Origin: Aphanothece hegewaldii CCALA 016
GTDB lineage: Bacteria; Cyanobacteriota; Cyanobacteriia; Cyanobacteriales; Microcystaceae
Assembly (NCBI RefSeq): GCF_003007785.1
Contig: NZ_PXOH01000012.1
Coordinates: forward strand, 1 to 64,000
DNA: 64,000 bases
Direction: 5' to 3'
Under the pieces are notes generated by a model, which was not told the origin of the DNA, ran no database searches, and saw only the letters and a list, made by a program, of their open reading frames with translations. This document shows, piece after piece, positions 9,006 to 17,667 of this stretch. Numbering within the stretch: the first letter of the stretch is position 1; each line of letters begins with the position of its first letter. Both the position numbers and the translations under genes were made by a program.

Positions 9006-9722
9006 TTATCTTTTTCCCACTTTTAGACACTCAAAAACTTGACTTGCTGTGAGTGTTAGATCAATTTTTTCAATAACTCTTAGGTGGCGATCGCCTCTAA
9101 TAACATCAGGTTCTTGGTGAGGAGCAAAAATTAAAATCGAGTAATCATCTGGATCGATAAGCCATCCTAGCGGCGAAACTATGGTATAATTATTAAGTAC
9201 CGCACTCCCGTGCGGAAACTTACGCCCACGGAAGACACTCGTGTTTGTGGTGGCTACTCAAAAAGTAGTTCATCGAGTGTGAATCAGTTCGGTTGCGAAT
9301 TGAGTCTGGGAAGCCTTTGACTTTAGTCATAGGTGCTTCACACAGTGTATGAGATTATCGATCACGCGAGTTGCTTTCTGATCGGGCGACAGAATCTCAA
9401 TCGCCCAGTCAGGTGCCTCCATAAAATGATCTTCGGGTTCTCCATTTTCTTTAATCAAAATTCGATTCCAAGCAATCACGGCCACATCTGGTACAATTGA
9501 TCGCCCTGCAAAAGTACATCTTAATTCAGGTAAAGCAGTGTAGTCATTGCTATGTTGATCAACTTCTATCAATAAACATTTTTGTAAAATAGAATGTCTA
9601 GTTTTGGGCATAGGTTTTTGTACAGCAATCCCTTCTACATATTCCCATGCTGGAGAGTCTTCTAAGTATGGCATTTTAAAGAATTGTTCAAGAGTAAGAC
9701 TCTGAATTGGTGAAACAGTCAT
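9006..9722 (-). pseudogene. Uma2-family (DUF820) nuclease gene split by an insertion
   Basis: The 5' part (9333-9722) encodes a normal Uma2 N-terminus through PDVAVIAWNRI, APDWAIEILSPDQKATRV and LIHCVKH, then runs into foreign sequence and stops at 9327. The missing C-terminus is found further along on the same strand at 9006-9170, encoding LGWLIDPDDYSILIFAPHQE and continuing to VFECLKVGKR and a TAA. The two parts join well at KH/LGW, where intact relatives read KHGTxLGW. Uma2 proteins have a PD-(D/E)XK-like nuclease fold. This copy has lost its end. Confidence 0.85.
9171..9332. mobile_element. short structured insertion within the Uma2 gene
   Basis: About 160 bases interrupt the Uma2 frame. 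The segment holds several small hairpins: CCGCAC/GTGCGG (9200-9215), GCCCAC with a later GTGG(T)GGC enclosing ACAC/GTGT (about 9223-9255), CTAC/GTAG flanking AAAAA, and GACTTTAGTC near the right end. It encodes no transposase. Such stacked hairpins resemble the ends, or omega-RNA region, of IS200/IS605-type elements, so a non-autonomous remnant is likely. This class assignment is inference. Confidence 0.6.
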
Positions 9723-9836
9723 TGTTGGGATAAAAAGCTGATCTTTATTATCTCAGTATAATCATTTACCAAGTAGACAACTATGATTAAAACAGGGTTT
9801 CTGCCAACTTTTGTAGAAAACTTGGAGGGTTCTGCG

Positions 9837-10514
9837 ATGACGACAGCACACATCCTATTAGTCGAAGATGAAGTAAAACTCGCTCGTTTTGTTGAATTGG
9901 AATTAAGCAGCGAAGGTTATCAAGTCAGTGTCGCTAATGATGGAATGACGGGGTTGACACTGGTTCGAGAAACGTCTTTCGATTTACTGATTTTAGATTG
10001 GATGTTACCTGGGTTATCAGGACCCGAATTATGTCGTCGTCTGCGGGCAACAGGAAACCAAGTTCCAGTAATATTATTAACAGCAAGAGATGAAATTGGC
10101 GATCGTGTTACGGGTTTAGATGCGGGTGCCGATGATTATGTGGTTAAGCCTTTTAGTATAGAAGAACTACTCGCTCGAATTCGCGCCCACCTTCGACGTA
10201 CTAAAGAAATAGATACAGATGTATTGCAATTTGAAGATTTACGATTAAACCGTTTAACACGAGAAGTCAAAAGAGGCGATCGCGCTATTGAATTAACTGC
10301 CAAAGAATTCGATTTACTCGATTATCTCATGACACATCCGCGACAAGTTTGCACCCGCGATCGGATTTTAGAACGAGTTTGGGGTTATGATTTTTTGGGC
10401 GATTCTAATATCATTGAAGTCTACGTGCGTTATTTGCGCCTTAAACTCGAAGAGAATCAGGACAAACGCTTAATTCATACTGTGCGTAGTGTGGGCTATG
10501 TCTTGAAAGAGTGA
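9837..10514 (+). CDS. OmpR/PhoB-family two-component response regulator
   Basis: This 225-residue regulator has a receiver domain with the acidic pocket (VEDE), phospho-acceptor Asp in LLILDWMLPG, Thr in LLTARDE and Lys in VVKPF. A winged-helix DNA-binding domain follows (ELTAKEFDLLDYLMTHPR, SNIIEVYVRYLRLKLE). The ATG at 9837 is preferred over 9783 because GGAGG lies about 8 bases upstream and it gives the usual N-terminus. No sensor kinase is adjacent. It lies 56 bases before the polysaccharide exporter permease, which it could regulate. Confidence 0.9.
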   Translation: MTTAHILLVEDEVKLARFVELELSSEGYQVSVANDGMTGLTLVRETSFDLLILDWMLPGLSGPELCRRLRATGNQVPVILLTARDEIGDRVTGLDAGADDYVVKPFSIEELLARIRAHLRRTKEIDTDVLQFEDLRLNRLTREVKRGDRAIELTAKEFDLLDYLMTHPRQVCTRDRILERVWGYDFLGDSNIIEVYVRYLRLKLEENQDKRLIHTVRSVGYVLKE

Positions 10515-10570
10515 TTTTACAGCAAACGGATGGGTACTCTTAGATTGTCAATCGATTTTCGACAATTGAG

Positions 10571-11401
10571 ATGAAACAAGAACAACCACTAACAATTATT
10601 CAAGCAGATCAAGGCTGGCTACCGCTTAATATCGATGAAATTTGGGCTTATCGGGATTTATTGTACTTATTGGTGTGGCGCGATATCCGTAGTCGTTATC
10701 GACAGATGGCTTTAGGCCCCCTTTGGATTGTACTACAACCTTTGATGACGATCGCTATTTTTAGTGTTGTATTTGGTGGTTTTGCGAAGATTCCCTCTGA
10801 TGGTATTCCTTATCCGATTTTTGCCTATGCTGCTTTGTTACCTTGGCAATTATTCGCCACCGCTACAGTTAAAGCATCAGATAGTCTGGTTAATAATGTT
10901 CATCTCATCTCAAAAGTTTATTTTCCTAGAATTATTGTCCCAATTGCAGCAGTTTTAGTCAGTTTAGCTGATTTTGCTGCTTCTTTTGGTGTTTTGCTAT
11001 TAATGATGCTGTTTTACCGTATTTATCCAACTTTTGCTGTAATTACCTTGCCATTGTATATCCTGTTAGCGATGGGTACTGCTTGGGGAGTGGGTTTATG
11101 GTTAGCGTCTTTGTCAGTGAAATTTCGAGATGTGGCGATCGCTGTTACCTATTTAGTACAAATTTGGTTCTATGCAACGGCGGTTATTTATCCCACTAGC
11201 ATCGTACCTGAGAAATGGCGGAATTTGTTTTTACTCAATCCCATGACACAAGTTGTTGAAGGGTTTCGCTGGGCATTATTAGGTAATGGACAACCACCTA
11301 ATATTATTTCACTTTTAGCCGTTATTTTAGTAATAGTATTGTTAATTTCTGGTGCTTTTTATTTTCGACAAACTGAAGGTAGTATCGTCGATGAGATTTA
11401 G
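10571..11401 (+). CDS. ABC-2 type polysaccharide export permease (Wzm/RfbD family)
   Basis: The 276-residue integral membrane protein has about six hydrophobic helices. It carries family-typical sequence near the first helix (DIRSRYRQMALGPLWIVLQP) and near the C-terminus (LLNPMTQVVEGFRWALLG). It should move lipid-linked glycan across the inner membrane together with the Wzt-like ATPase at 14721. Unusually, those partners are separated by 3.3 kb of TA and Uma2 genes. The C-terminus is complete (FYFRQTEGSIVDEI). Confidence 0.92.
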   Translation: MKQEQPLTIIQADQGWLPLNIDEIWAYRDLLYLLVWRDIRSRYRQMALGPLWIVLQPLMTIAIFSVVFGGFAKIPSDGIPYPIFAYAALLPWQLFATATVKASDSLVNNVHLISKVYFPRIIVPIAAVLVSLADFAASFGVLLLMMLFYRIYPTFAVITLPLYILLAMGTAWGVGLWLASLSVKFRDVAIAVTYLVQIWFYATAVIYPTSIVPEKWRNLFLLNPMTQVVEGFRWALLGNGQPPNIISLLAVILVIVLLISGAFYFRQTEGSIVDEI

Positions 11402-11439
11402 AATTGTTATATCCCCAATTGTTTCTAAATTTCTCTATT

Positions 11440-12009
11440 ATGATTACGCTAAACCTAGAAAGTATTATCCATTTAAGTCCCGAACAATTTAAAAAACTTG
11501 CGTTTGCTAATCCTGATGCTGTCTTAGAACTCACTGAACAAGGAGAATTAGTAGTTATGTCACCAACTGGCGGTGGAAGTGGTATTCGCAATAATAAACT
11601 TACTGTGAGAGTAGGAATTTGGACAGAACAAGATGGAACAGGTGTAGCTTTTGATTCTTCGACAATGTTTCAACTTCCAAGCGGTGCATTTCGTTCACCT
11701 GATGCGGCATGGATTAGTTTAGAAAGATGGAATACTCTAACCGAAGAACAAAAGGAAACTTTTCCCCCCATTTGTCCAGATTTTGTGGTTGAAATACGTT
11801 CAAAAAGTGACCGCCTTAAAAATTTACAAGATAAAATGCAAGAATATATTAATAATGGGATTCGTCTAGGGTGGTTGATTGATCCACTTACGAAACAAGT
11901 TGAAATTTATCGCCAAGGACAACCTAAAGAAGTTCTTTATAATCCAACACATTTAGATGGTGAAAACGTTTTATCAAATTTTGTTTTATATCTCGATGGA
12001 ATTATTTAG
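11440..12009 (+). CDS. Uma2-family (DUF820) putative nuclease
   Basis: The 189-residue protein has the full Uma2 pattern: LELTEQGELVVMSPTGG, a central FRSPDAAWI, CPDFVVEIRSKSD and KMQEYINNGIRLGWLIDP. The PD-(D/E)XK-like acidic residues are present (PDAAW, DFVVEIRS). The ATG at 11440 is a better start than the TTG at 11404. Function is unproven for this abundant cyanobacterial family. It is the first of the genes inserted between the exporter permease and its ATPase. Confidence 0.85.
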   Translation: MITLNLESIIHLSPEQFKKLAFANPDAVLELTEQGELVVMSPTGGGSGIRNNKLTVRVGIWTEQDGTGVAFDSSTMFQLPSGAFRSPDAAWISLERWNTLTEEQKETFPPICPDFVVEIRSKSDRLKNLQDKMQEYINNGIRLGWLIDPLTKQVEIYRQGQPKEVLYNPTHLDGENVLSNFVLYLDGII

Positions 12010-12078
12010 ATTAATTTAGTTTAAAAGTTAGTCAAAGAGAAGCCTAAAAATTAAAGTAACTGTAAATAGAAGATTATT

Positions 12079-12327
12079 ATGAAAAATGTATCCGAAGACT
12101 TGCTTCAAGAAAATTTATTGAGTTTTTTAGATTCAATTCAAGATGAACCGATTGCCATTGTTCAAAGTGATCAAAAAATTGCAGTTATTTTATCTATACA
12201 AGAATACGAAAGATTAATAAATTTTAATAAAGCTGACTTTCAACAGTTTTGTGATCAAGTTGGGCAACAAGCAGAAGCTAAAGGCTTAACAGAAGAAAAA
12301 CTACAAGAAATTTTAAATAAATTATGA
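12079..12327 (+). CDS. Phd/YefM-like antitoxin, apparently without a toxin
   Basis: The 82-residue protein has a Phd/YefM-type N-terminus (LLQENLLSFLDSIQDEPIAI, then SIQEYERLINF), which normally dimerises and binds operator DNA, followed by an acidic helix that would mask a toxin. The next genes are a different antitoxin and its PIN toxin, so no RelE/Doc-type partner is present. It may be a solitary antitoxin or the relic of a pair. Confidence 0.65.
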   Translation: MKNVSEDLLQENLLSFLDSIQDEPIAIVQSDQKIAVILSIQEYERLINFNKADFQQFCDQVGQQAEAKGLTEEKLQEILNKL

Positions 12328-12376
12328 GCAAAAATGAGTAAAATAGAAATATATTTAGAGATTTGTGTTGATCTTT

Positions 12377-12595
12377 ATGAAAGTTAAAGTAACTGAACAA
12401 GGCGTGATCATTCCAAAAGAATTACTTTTAGGTGTTAAGGAAGTCGAGATTAGTCAAAACAATGATGTAATTTTAGTCAAAAAAATCATTCAAGATGAGC
12501 CAGATCCAATTTTTGGCTTAGGTACTAATCCCGTTAGTTGTGGTATAGCTGATGCTTCAGAAAATCATGACTATTATCTTTCTGATTCAAACTAA
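12377..12595 (+). CDS. VapB-type antitoxin
   Basis: This 72-residue protein has an AbrB-like start (MKVKVTEQGVIIPKELL, then EVEISQNNDVILV) and an acidic C-terminal tail (ENHDYYLSDSN). Its stop overlaps the start of the PIN toxin gene in TAATG, the classic translational coupling of a vapBC operon. The start at 12377 is preferred over a TTG 12 bases upstream. It should repress the operon and neutralise the toxin. Confidence 0.7.
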   Translation: MKVKVTEQGVIIPKELLLGVKEVEISQNNDVILVKKIIQDEPDPIFGLGTNPVSCGIADASENHDYYLSDSN

Positions 12596-13014
12596 TGAAC
12601 CGACTTTTTTTAGATACTAGCTATGTTATTGCTTTAGAAACAGACGATGATCAGTCTCATAATTTAGCCACAACACATTGGCAAAAGTTAATTGAATCGC
12701 CTTTCCAATTGATAACTACATCTTATGTTTTTACTGAAATAGTGAATTTTTTTAATAGTCGTTATCGCCATGCTAAAGCGGTAGAGGTTGGTCAACGTCT
12801 TTTAACGAGTCAAAAGGTAGAGTTAATTCAAGTAGATATAATTCTATTTGAGCAAGCATGGCAATTATTTCAAAAATACAATGATAAGTCTTATTCTATG
12901 ACAGATTGTGTTTCTTTTGTGGTGATGCAACAGACAAGTTTAAATTATGCTTTAACCTTTGATAAACATTTTTCACAAGCTGGTTTTACTCAACTTCCTA
13001 AAACTATTAGATGA
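12595..13014 (+). CDS. PIN-domain toxin, VapC family
   Basis: The 139-residue PIN ribonuclease has the acidic Mg-binding positions visible as FLDTSYVIAL, TSYVFTEIVNFF, YSMTDCVSFVVM and the terminal LTFDKHFSQAGF. VapC proteins cleave RNA, usually specific tRNAs or rRNA, when freed from antitoxin. It is coupled to the antitoxin by a one-base overlap. The pair is intact, unlike the neighbouring leftward vapBC. Confidence 0.88.
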   Translation: MNRLFLDTSYVIALETDDDQSHNLATTHWQKLIESPFQLITTSYVFTEIVNFFNSRYRHAKAVEVGQRLLTSQKVELIQVDIILFEQAWQLFQKYNDKSYSMTDCVSFVVMQQTSLNYALTFDKHFSQAGFTQLPKTIR

Positions 13015-13061
13015 AAATATTGAGATAATATAACAAATTAGTTTTAAACTGTTTGCTGTAT

Positions 13062-13466
13062 CTAATTTTGTCGCCAATTTTCAATCTCTAGGCCTGATAT
13101 GCGATTAAATTCATTAATATTTGAAGTAATAAGTTTGAGATGATGTTTTTTAGCTGTTGCAGCAATCAGTAAATCGTAAGAGCTTATTGGATTTCCCTGC
13201 GTTTTTAAAATACTACGAATTAATGCAGCTTCTTCCGCTTCTTTTTCAGCAAATGGAATTATCGTAACTGAAATTAGAAAATCTTCAATAACTTGACGGA
13301 TTTTGGCGACACGTTGGGGGTTTATAGCCATTCCGTAGCGAATTTCCATTAAAGTTAGCACAGAAATTGAGACTAGAGAGGGAGAAACGCTTTTAAGATG
13401 AGAAAGTGTATTCGGTTCACCTTTAACAAAGTCACTAACCGTACACGTATCGAGAAGATAAACCAT
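13062..13466 (-). CDS. PIN-domain toxin, VapC (tRNA-fMet nuclease-like)
   Basis: This 134-residue PIN protein reads LLDTCTVSDFVKG, ISVLTLMEIRYG and NPISSYDLLIAATAK. These are the typical Asp, Glu and Asp positions of the VapC subgroup that cuts initiator tRNA. The frame looks intact, while its antitoxin just upstream carries a frameshift. Its ATG is immediately preceded by the antitoxin TAG. An active toxin without a working antitoxin would be harmful, so either the antitoxin shift is a sequence error or another antitoxin protects the cell. Confidence 0.88.
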   Translation of the reverse strand: MVYLLDTCTVSDFVKGEPNTLSHLKSVSPSLVSISVLTLMEIRYGMAINPQRVAKIRQVIEDFLISVTIIPFAEKEAEEAALIRSILKTQGNPISSYDLLIAATAKKHHLKLITSNINEFNRISGLEIENWRQN

Positions 13467-13704
13467 CTAGAAAATGTCCTCATCAGTTGGTTGATTTAAT
13501 TCATCTCGATAAGACTCAAAGGGAACAATTTCGCTATCTCCTTTGAATTCTTGAATAGAATTAGGCCACTGAGAAAAGGTATATTGTGATAAACACATCA
13601 GAAGTGCGTACGCGTATGAGTGTGTTACGTTTTTTTCCTGTTAACTGACAGACCGTTTCTAGTCTTTGACCCAATTCGTCATCTATATATACGTTGAAAT
13701 TCAT
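13467..13704 (-). pseudogene. ribbon-helix-helix VapB antitoxin gene with a one-base frameshift
   Basis: From the ATG at 13704 the frame gives MNFNVYIDDELGQRLETVCQ and LTGKKRNTLIR, a ribbon-helix-helix antitoxin start, then loses sense. Removing one base at about 13608-13611 restores ALLMCLSQYTFSQWPNSIQE and an acidic tail ending in NQPTDEDIF, with TAG directly before the vapC ATG. The total length of 238 bases is one more than a multiple of three, consistent with a single extra base. Confidence 0.75.
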
Positions 13705-13904
13705 AGATTGCTGATGAATTTTTATAACATATTATAACAGGTTAGCTTAAGTTAGATTTACAGTACGACGTGCGATCGCATACGAATTTTCACTGACTCG
13801 ATATTCTTCTCTTTAAACAAAATGGCTTAAACTGTATTAGGTCAATGCACTTCACTGTCTAAAATATAGAATAAAGATAGTTTCAACTTATTGAGCAAAC
13901 ACCC

Positions 13905-14168
13905 ATGATTTCTCAAACGCCTTTAGAAGCTTCTTCAGTCCCGACTACTGATACCCTAATTGAAAAAGTTCATCAGCTTTCACCGACTCAACAACAAGAA
14001 GCACTAACATTTATTGAATTTTTATTACATAGAGATCAGCCTCGTCAAACCATTTGGGATAAAATTGAAGAACGTATTGCAAAGCTACCAGAAGACGCGA
14101 TCGCAGAACTACCATCAGACTCCTCAGAAAATTTAGATCATTACTTATATGGAGTTTCTAAAGAGTGA
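13905..14168 (+). CDS. DUF2281-like antitoxin
   Basis: The 87-residue protein has a DUF2281-like helical segment (LIEKVHQLSPTQQQEALTFI, then EFLLHRD) followed by an acidic C-terminus. Its TGA overlaps the GTG start of the PIN toxin by four bases (GTGA). This is the second intact PIN-type pair in the block that separates the polysaccharide exporter genes. Confidence 0.7.
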   Translation: MISQTPLEASSVPTTDTLIEKVHQLSPTQQQEALTFIEFLLHRDQPRQTIWDKIEERIAKLPEDAIAELPSDSSENLDHYLYGVSKE

Positions 14169-14572
14169 AATCAGTTTTTGTGGATACATTGTATTGGGTA
14201 GCTCTAACTAATTCTAATGATCAATGGCATGAGAGAGCTAAAAGTATTCAAGCAAGCTTAGTATCCTGTAATTTGATTACTACGGAAGCTGTTTTGATAG
14301 AGTATCTTAACTACTTTTCGTTATACAACTCATTCATGCGTCAGACAGTTGTAGGAATTACTAATGATATTTTAGAAGATTCTAAAATTGAGGTGGTACC
14401 AATTACCCATGACCTTTTTTTGTCAAGTTTAACGCTTTACGAACATCGTCCCGACAAAGGTTACAGCATGGTTGACTGTATTTCCATGATAGTCATGAGA
14501 AATAGAAACTTATCTGAAGTATTAACCCACGATAAACACTTCACTCAAGAGGGTTTTAGTATTCTTCTTTAG
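14165..14572 (+). CDS. PIN-domain toxin
   Basis: The 135-residue PIN protein shows VFVDTLYWVALTNSNDQWH, TTEAVLIEYLNYF, KGYSMVDCISMIVM and LTHDKHFTQEGF, the acidic positions of the family. It starts at GTG within the antitoxin stop. It is the same subgroup as the toxin at 12595 (SMxDCxS and DKHF motifs) but clearly diverged. It is a probable ribonuclease held by the adjacent antitoxin. Confidence 0.85.
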   Translation: MKSVFVDTLYWVALTNSNDQWHERAKSIQASLVSCNLITTEAVLIEYLNYFSLYNSFMRQTVVGITNDILEDSKIEVVPITHDLFLSSLTLYEHRPDKGYSMVDCISMIVMRNRNLSEVLTHDKHFTQEGFSILL

Positions 14573-14720
14573 CTAAATAGGGGTAAAAGCGATCGCAAAA
14601 ATATCCGCCTCAGTAAATTTTCGCTCTTTGTGTTATTTCTCTATTTAATCTGGGAACTATATGAGTAACAGGGGTTAAGAATCGCTTCTGCAAACTCATT
14701 AGCTTTCAAGAGAGGGAGGA

Positions 14721-15986
14721 ATGTCAGATACCGTTATCAGTGTAGAAAACTTAAGTAAGCGTTACTTTATTGGCGCGAAAGAGGAGTTACCCAAAACCAC
14801 AGGGGAAGCCATTCGTAATATTGTTAGCGCACCATTTAAGTATTTACACAGTAAAGTCAGAGAACCCAACCCAGAGGAAACATTCTGGGCGTTGAAAGAT
14901 GTATCTTTTGAGGTTAAACAGGGGGAGGTAGTTGGTTTAATTGGGCGTAACGGTGCAGGAAAAAGTACATTACTCAAGATTTTGTCACGAATTACTAAAC
15001 CTTCTAGCGGTTGCGTAAAAATACGGGGGAGAGTTGGCAGTTTATTAGAAGTTGGTACGGGTTTTCATCCAGAGTTGACAGGTAGAGAAAATATCTATCT
15101 CAACGGTACAATTCTAGGGATGACTAAACGGGAAATTGATAAAAAGTTTGATGAGATAGTCGATTTTGCGGAGGTTGAAAAGTTTCTCGATACACCTGTT
15201 AAACGTTATTCATCAGGGATGTATGTACGATTAGCCTTTGCCGTAGCTGCACATATGGAAACAGAGATTTTAGTAGTTGATGAAGTATTAGCTGTAGGAG
15301 ATATACAATTTCAAAAAAAGTGTTTGGGGAAAATGGGCGATGTTGCGACAAAAGAGGGAAAAACAGTTTTATTTGTCAGTCATAATATGACCGCTATAGA
15401 AAATCTATGTCAAGTGTGTATTTTCTTACACAATGGAAAGACTGTAGGTAAGCAAAGTATTGAAAGTGCTATTTCTAAATATCATCTTCAACATCAATCT
15501 TCTTATAATCTTCAATTTCCAGTTTGTAAAGATGAAGTAATTATTCATGACTTCAAAGTTTTACAAAATGGTTATATTGTAAATGAATGCGATGGAGGAA
15601 AACCTATAGACATAGAAATTGATTTTGAGCTTACACAGAATTTAACAGTGTTTAGAATAGGTATATTTTTAAAAACAATTTTAGGTAATATAATTTTTCG
15701 TGCCTTAATTGCTGATTGGAATGAGAAAGTAGAAACTTTAAACAAAGGTAGATATAAATGTCAAGGAAAAATTCCTCAAAAATTTTTTGTAACAGGCGAT
15801 TATATTTTAGAATTACATTCGAGTAGATATGGTATAAAAGATTACTGTTTTGAGGAACTAATTAATACTCATTTAGCAATTAAAGCTCCTATAAACTTCA
15901 ATCCGTGCCATCTTGGAGAACGGAGCTTCGGATTAGTTTTGGCTAATTGTCAATGGTTATTGCAAAAGGTAGAAATTGATGATTAA
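14721..15986 (+). CDS. ABC transporter ATPase for polysaccharide export (Wzt-like)
   Basis: The 421-residue protein has an ATPase domain with Walker A (GRNGAGKST), signature (YSSGMYVRLAFA), Walker B (ILVVDEVLAVGD) and switch His (VSHNM). A C-terminal Wzt-type beta-sandwich (about residues 260-420) in this family binds the glycan end. It should energise the permease at 10571. A strong GAGGGAGGA site precedes the ATG. The downstream glycosyltransferase overlaps its 3' end by eight bases. Confidence 0.93.
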   Translation: MSDTVISVENLSKRYFIGAKEELPKTTGEAIRNIVSAPFKYLHSKVREPNPEETFWALKDVSFEVKQGEVVGLIGRNGAGKSTLLKILSRITKPSSGCVKIRGRVGSLLEVGTGFHPELTGRENIYLNGTILGMTKREIDKKFDEIVDFAEVEKFLDTPVKRYSSGMYVRLAFAVAAHMETEILVVDEVLAVGDIQFQKKCLGKMGDVATKEGKTVLFVSHNMTAIENLCQVCIFLHNGKTVGKQSIESAISKYHLQHQSSYNLQFPVCKDEVIIHDFKVLQNGYIVNECDGGKPIDIEIDFELTQNLTVFRIGIFLKTILGNIIFRALIADWNEKVETLNKGRYKCQGKIPQKFFVTGDYILELHSSRYGIKDYCFEELINTHLAIKAPINFNPCHLGERSFGLVLANCQWLLQKVEIDD

Positions 15987-16938
15987 TGTAAAATTAACAT
16001 TTCCATTCCCTGACTGGCCGATTTTACGACAAACGCCCAATGGCTCTGGAACTTGGGAAAATTATCAATTTTTTGTAAATCAAGAGATTGAAGAATGTGA
16101 TTATTGGGTCGTTTTTGATCAATTATTACAAAAAGAACAAACTAAATGTTCTCCTGAAAACATAATTTTTATTACTGGAGAGCCACCAACTATCAAAACC
16201 TACAACAATAATTTTCTCAAACAATTCGCCACAATTATAACTTGTCAAAGAAATATTACTCATCCTCATGTTATTTATTCCCAACAAGGCCATCCTTGGT
16301 TTGTAGGAAAAACATATGATGAACTTCAATCTAATTTGTCGATCCAAAAAACAAAACTACTCTCGATTATAACCTCTGATAAATTATTTACCGATGGACA
16401 TAAGAAGCGTTATGAATTTGCTATGAAACTTAAAGATTATTTTGGAGACGCAATTGACCTTTATGGAAGAGGAATTAAAGATTTTAATGATAAGTGGGAA
16501 GTATTAGCTCCTTATAAATATTCGATAGCGATTGAAAATTTAGTTCTTGAAGACTGGCTGACAGAAAAATTACCTGATTGCTTTTTAGCAGAAACATTTC
16601 CATTTTATTATGGATGTCCAAATGTTGGTAGTTATTTTCAATCTAACTCTTTTCAATTAATAGATATTAATGATTTCAAAAGTAGTATAAAGTTAATTGA
16701 AGAAAAAATTTTTAATTCTTCTCATTATTCATCTTGCCAACACTCACTAATAGACTCAAAAAATAGATATTTAGCAAACTATAGTTTTTTTGCTTTAATC
16801 GCTAATACAATTAATAAACTTTCTAAAAGTAAAATTTCAAAATCACCTAGACAAATTCAAATAAATTCAGAAGATGTATATTTGAATAATTTTAAAAATA
16901 AAATAAAAGATAAATTAAAGTTTTTGATTAAAACATAA
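15979..16938 (+). CDS. glycosyltransferase family 10-like (alpha-1,3-fucosyltransferase type)
   Basis: The 319-residue protein carries the C-terminal GT10 pattern: LYGRGIKDFNDKWEVLAPYK, YSIAIENLVLEDWLTEKLPD, then ETFPFYYGCPNV. GT10 enzymes transfer L-fucose from GDP-fucose. The ATG at 15979 overlaps the Wzt gene; a TTG just upstream is less likely. The base composition becomes strongly AT-rich from here to about 17.6 kb, which suggests acquisition with the glycan locus. The acceptor is unknown. Confidence 0.82.
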   Translation: MINVKLTFPFPDWPILRQTPNGSGTWENYQFFVNQEIEECDYWVVFDQLLQKEQTKCSPENIIFITGEPPTIKTYNNNFLKQFATIITCQRNITHPHVIYSQQGHPWFVGKTYDELQSNLSIQKTKLLSIITSDKLFTDGHKKRYEFAMKLKDYFGDAIDLYGRGIKDFNDKWEVLAPYKYSIAIENLVLEDWLTEKLPDCFLAETFPFYYGCPNVGSYFQSNSFQLIDINDFKSSIKLIEEKIFNSSHYSSCQHSLIDSKNRYLANYSFFALIANTINKLSKSKISKSPRQIQINSEDVYLNNFKNKIKDKLKFLIKT

Positions 16939-16959
16939 AAATTAGTAAGCATAAAAAAT

Positions 16960-17667
16960 ATGAAAATTTTATTAAGAAAAATTATAGATATAATTTGCAA
17001 TAAATTAATATTGCTAAGGCATAAAATTTATCTCTATCCTCAAGAAAAAAGAGTTGTGTCTTGGTTTGAAATCGAAGGAGATAAAACACTACGTTTAAAT
17101 TATAACCTTAATAAAAACTCTGTGGTTTTCGATTTAGGAGGATATGAAGGACAATGGTCGAGTGACATCTTCTCAAAATATTGCTGTTATATTTATATTT
17201 TTGAGCCAGTTCAAGAATACGCCAACAAAATCACAACTCGATTTAAAGATAATTCCAAAATATGTGTTTATAATTTTGGATTATCCAATCAAACAGAAAC
17301 TTGTAAAATATCGCTTTCGCAAGATAGTTCCTCCACTTTTAAAAATGGAGTAAATGTTCAAACAGTTCAAATGATTAAAGCTCAAGATTTTTTTGAAGAC
17401 AAAAATATTCAATTAGTCGATTTAGTAAAAATTAATATTGAAGGTGGTGAATATGATCTTATAGAACATTTAATTATTACAGGCTGTATTAAATACCTGA
17501 AAAATCTTCAAATTCAGTTTCATGATTTTGTACCTAATGCTGAAGAGAGAATGAATGATATTCAAGCTCAACTTTCAAAAACACATGAATTGATTTGGCA
17601 GTATCCTTTTGTTTGGGAAAATTGGCAACTAAAACAAGATCAAGGCACTAGCGGATATGAATACTAA
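16960..17667 (+). CDS. FkbM-family methyltransferase
   Basis: The 235-residue SAM-dependent enzyme has the binding motif VVFDLGGYEGQWS, an acidic strand end (IYIFEPVQEY) and the FkbM-typical VDLVKINIEGGEYDLI. It probably O-methylates a sugar or lipid acceptor in the surface glycan. Its 3' end overlaps the next gene by 11 bases, so they are in one operon. Confidence 0.85.
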   Translation: MKILLRKIIDIICNKLILLRHKIYLYPQEKRVVSWFEIEGDKTLRLNYNLNKNSVVFDLGGYEGQWSSDIFSKYCCYIYIFEPVQEYANKITTRFKDNSKICVYNFGLSNQTETCKISLSQDSSSTFKNGVNVQTVQMIKAQDFFEDKNIQLVDLVKINIEGGEYDLIEHLIITGCIKYLKNLQIQFHDFVPNAEERMNDIQAQLSKTHELIWQYPFVWENWQLKQDQGTSGYEY

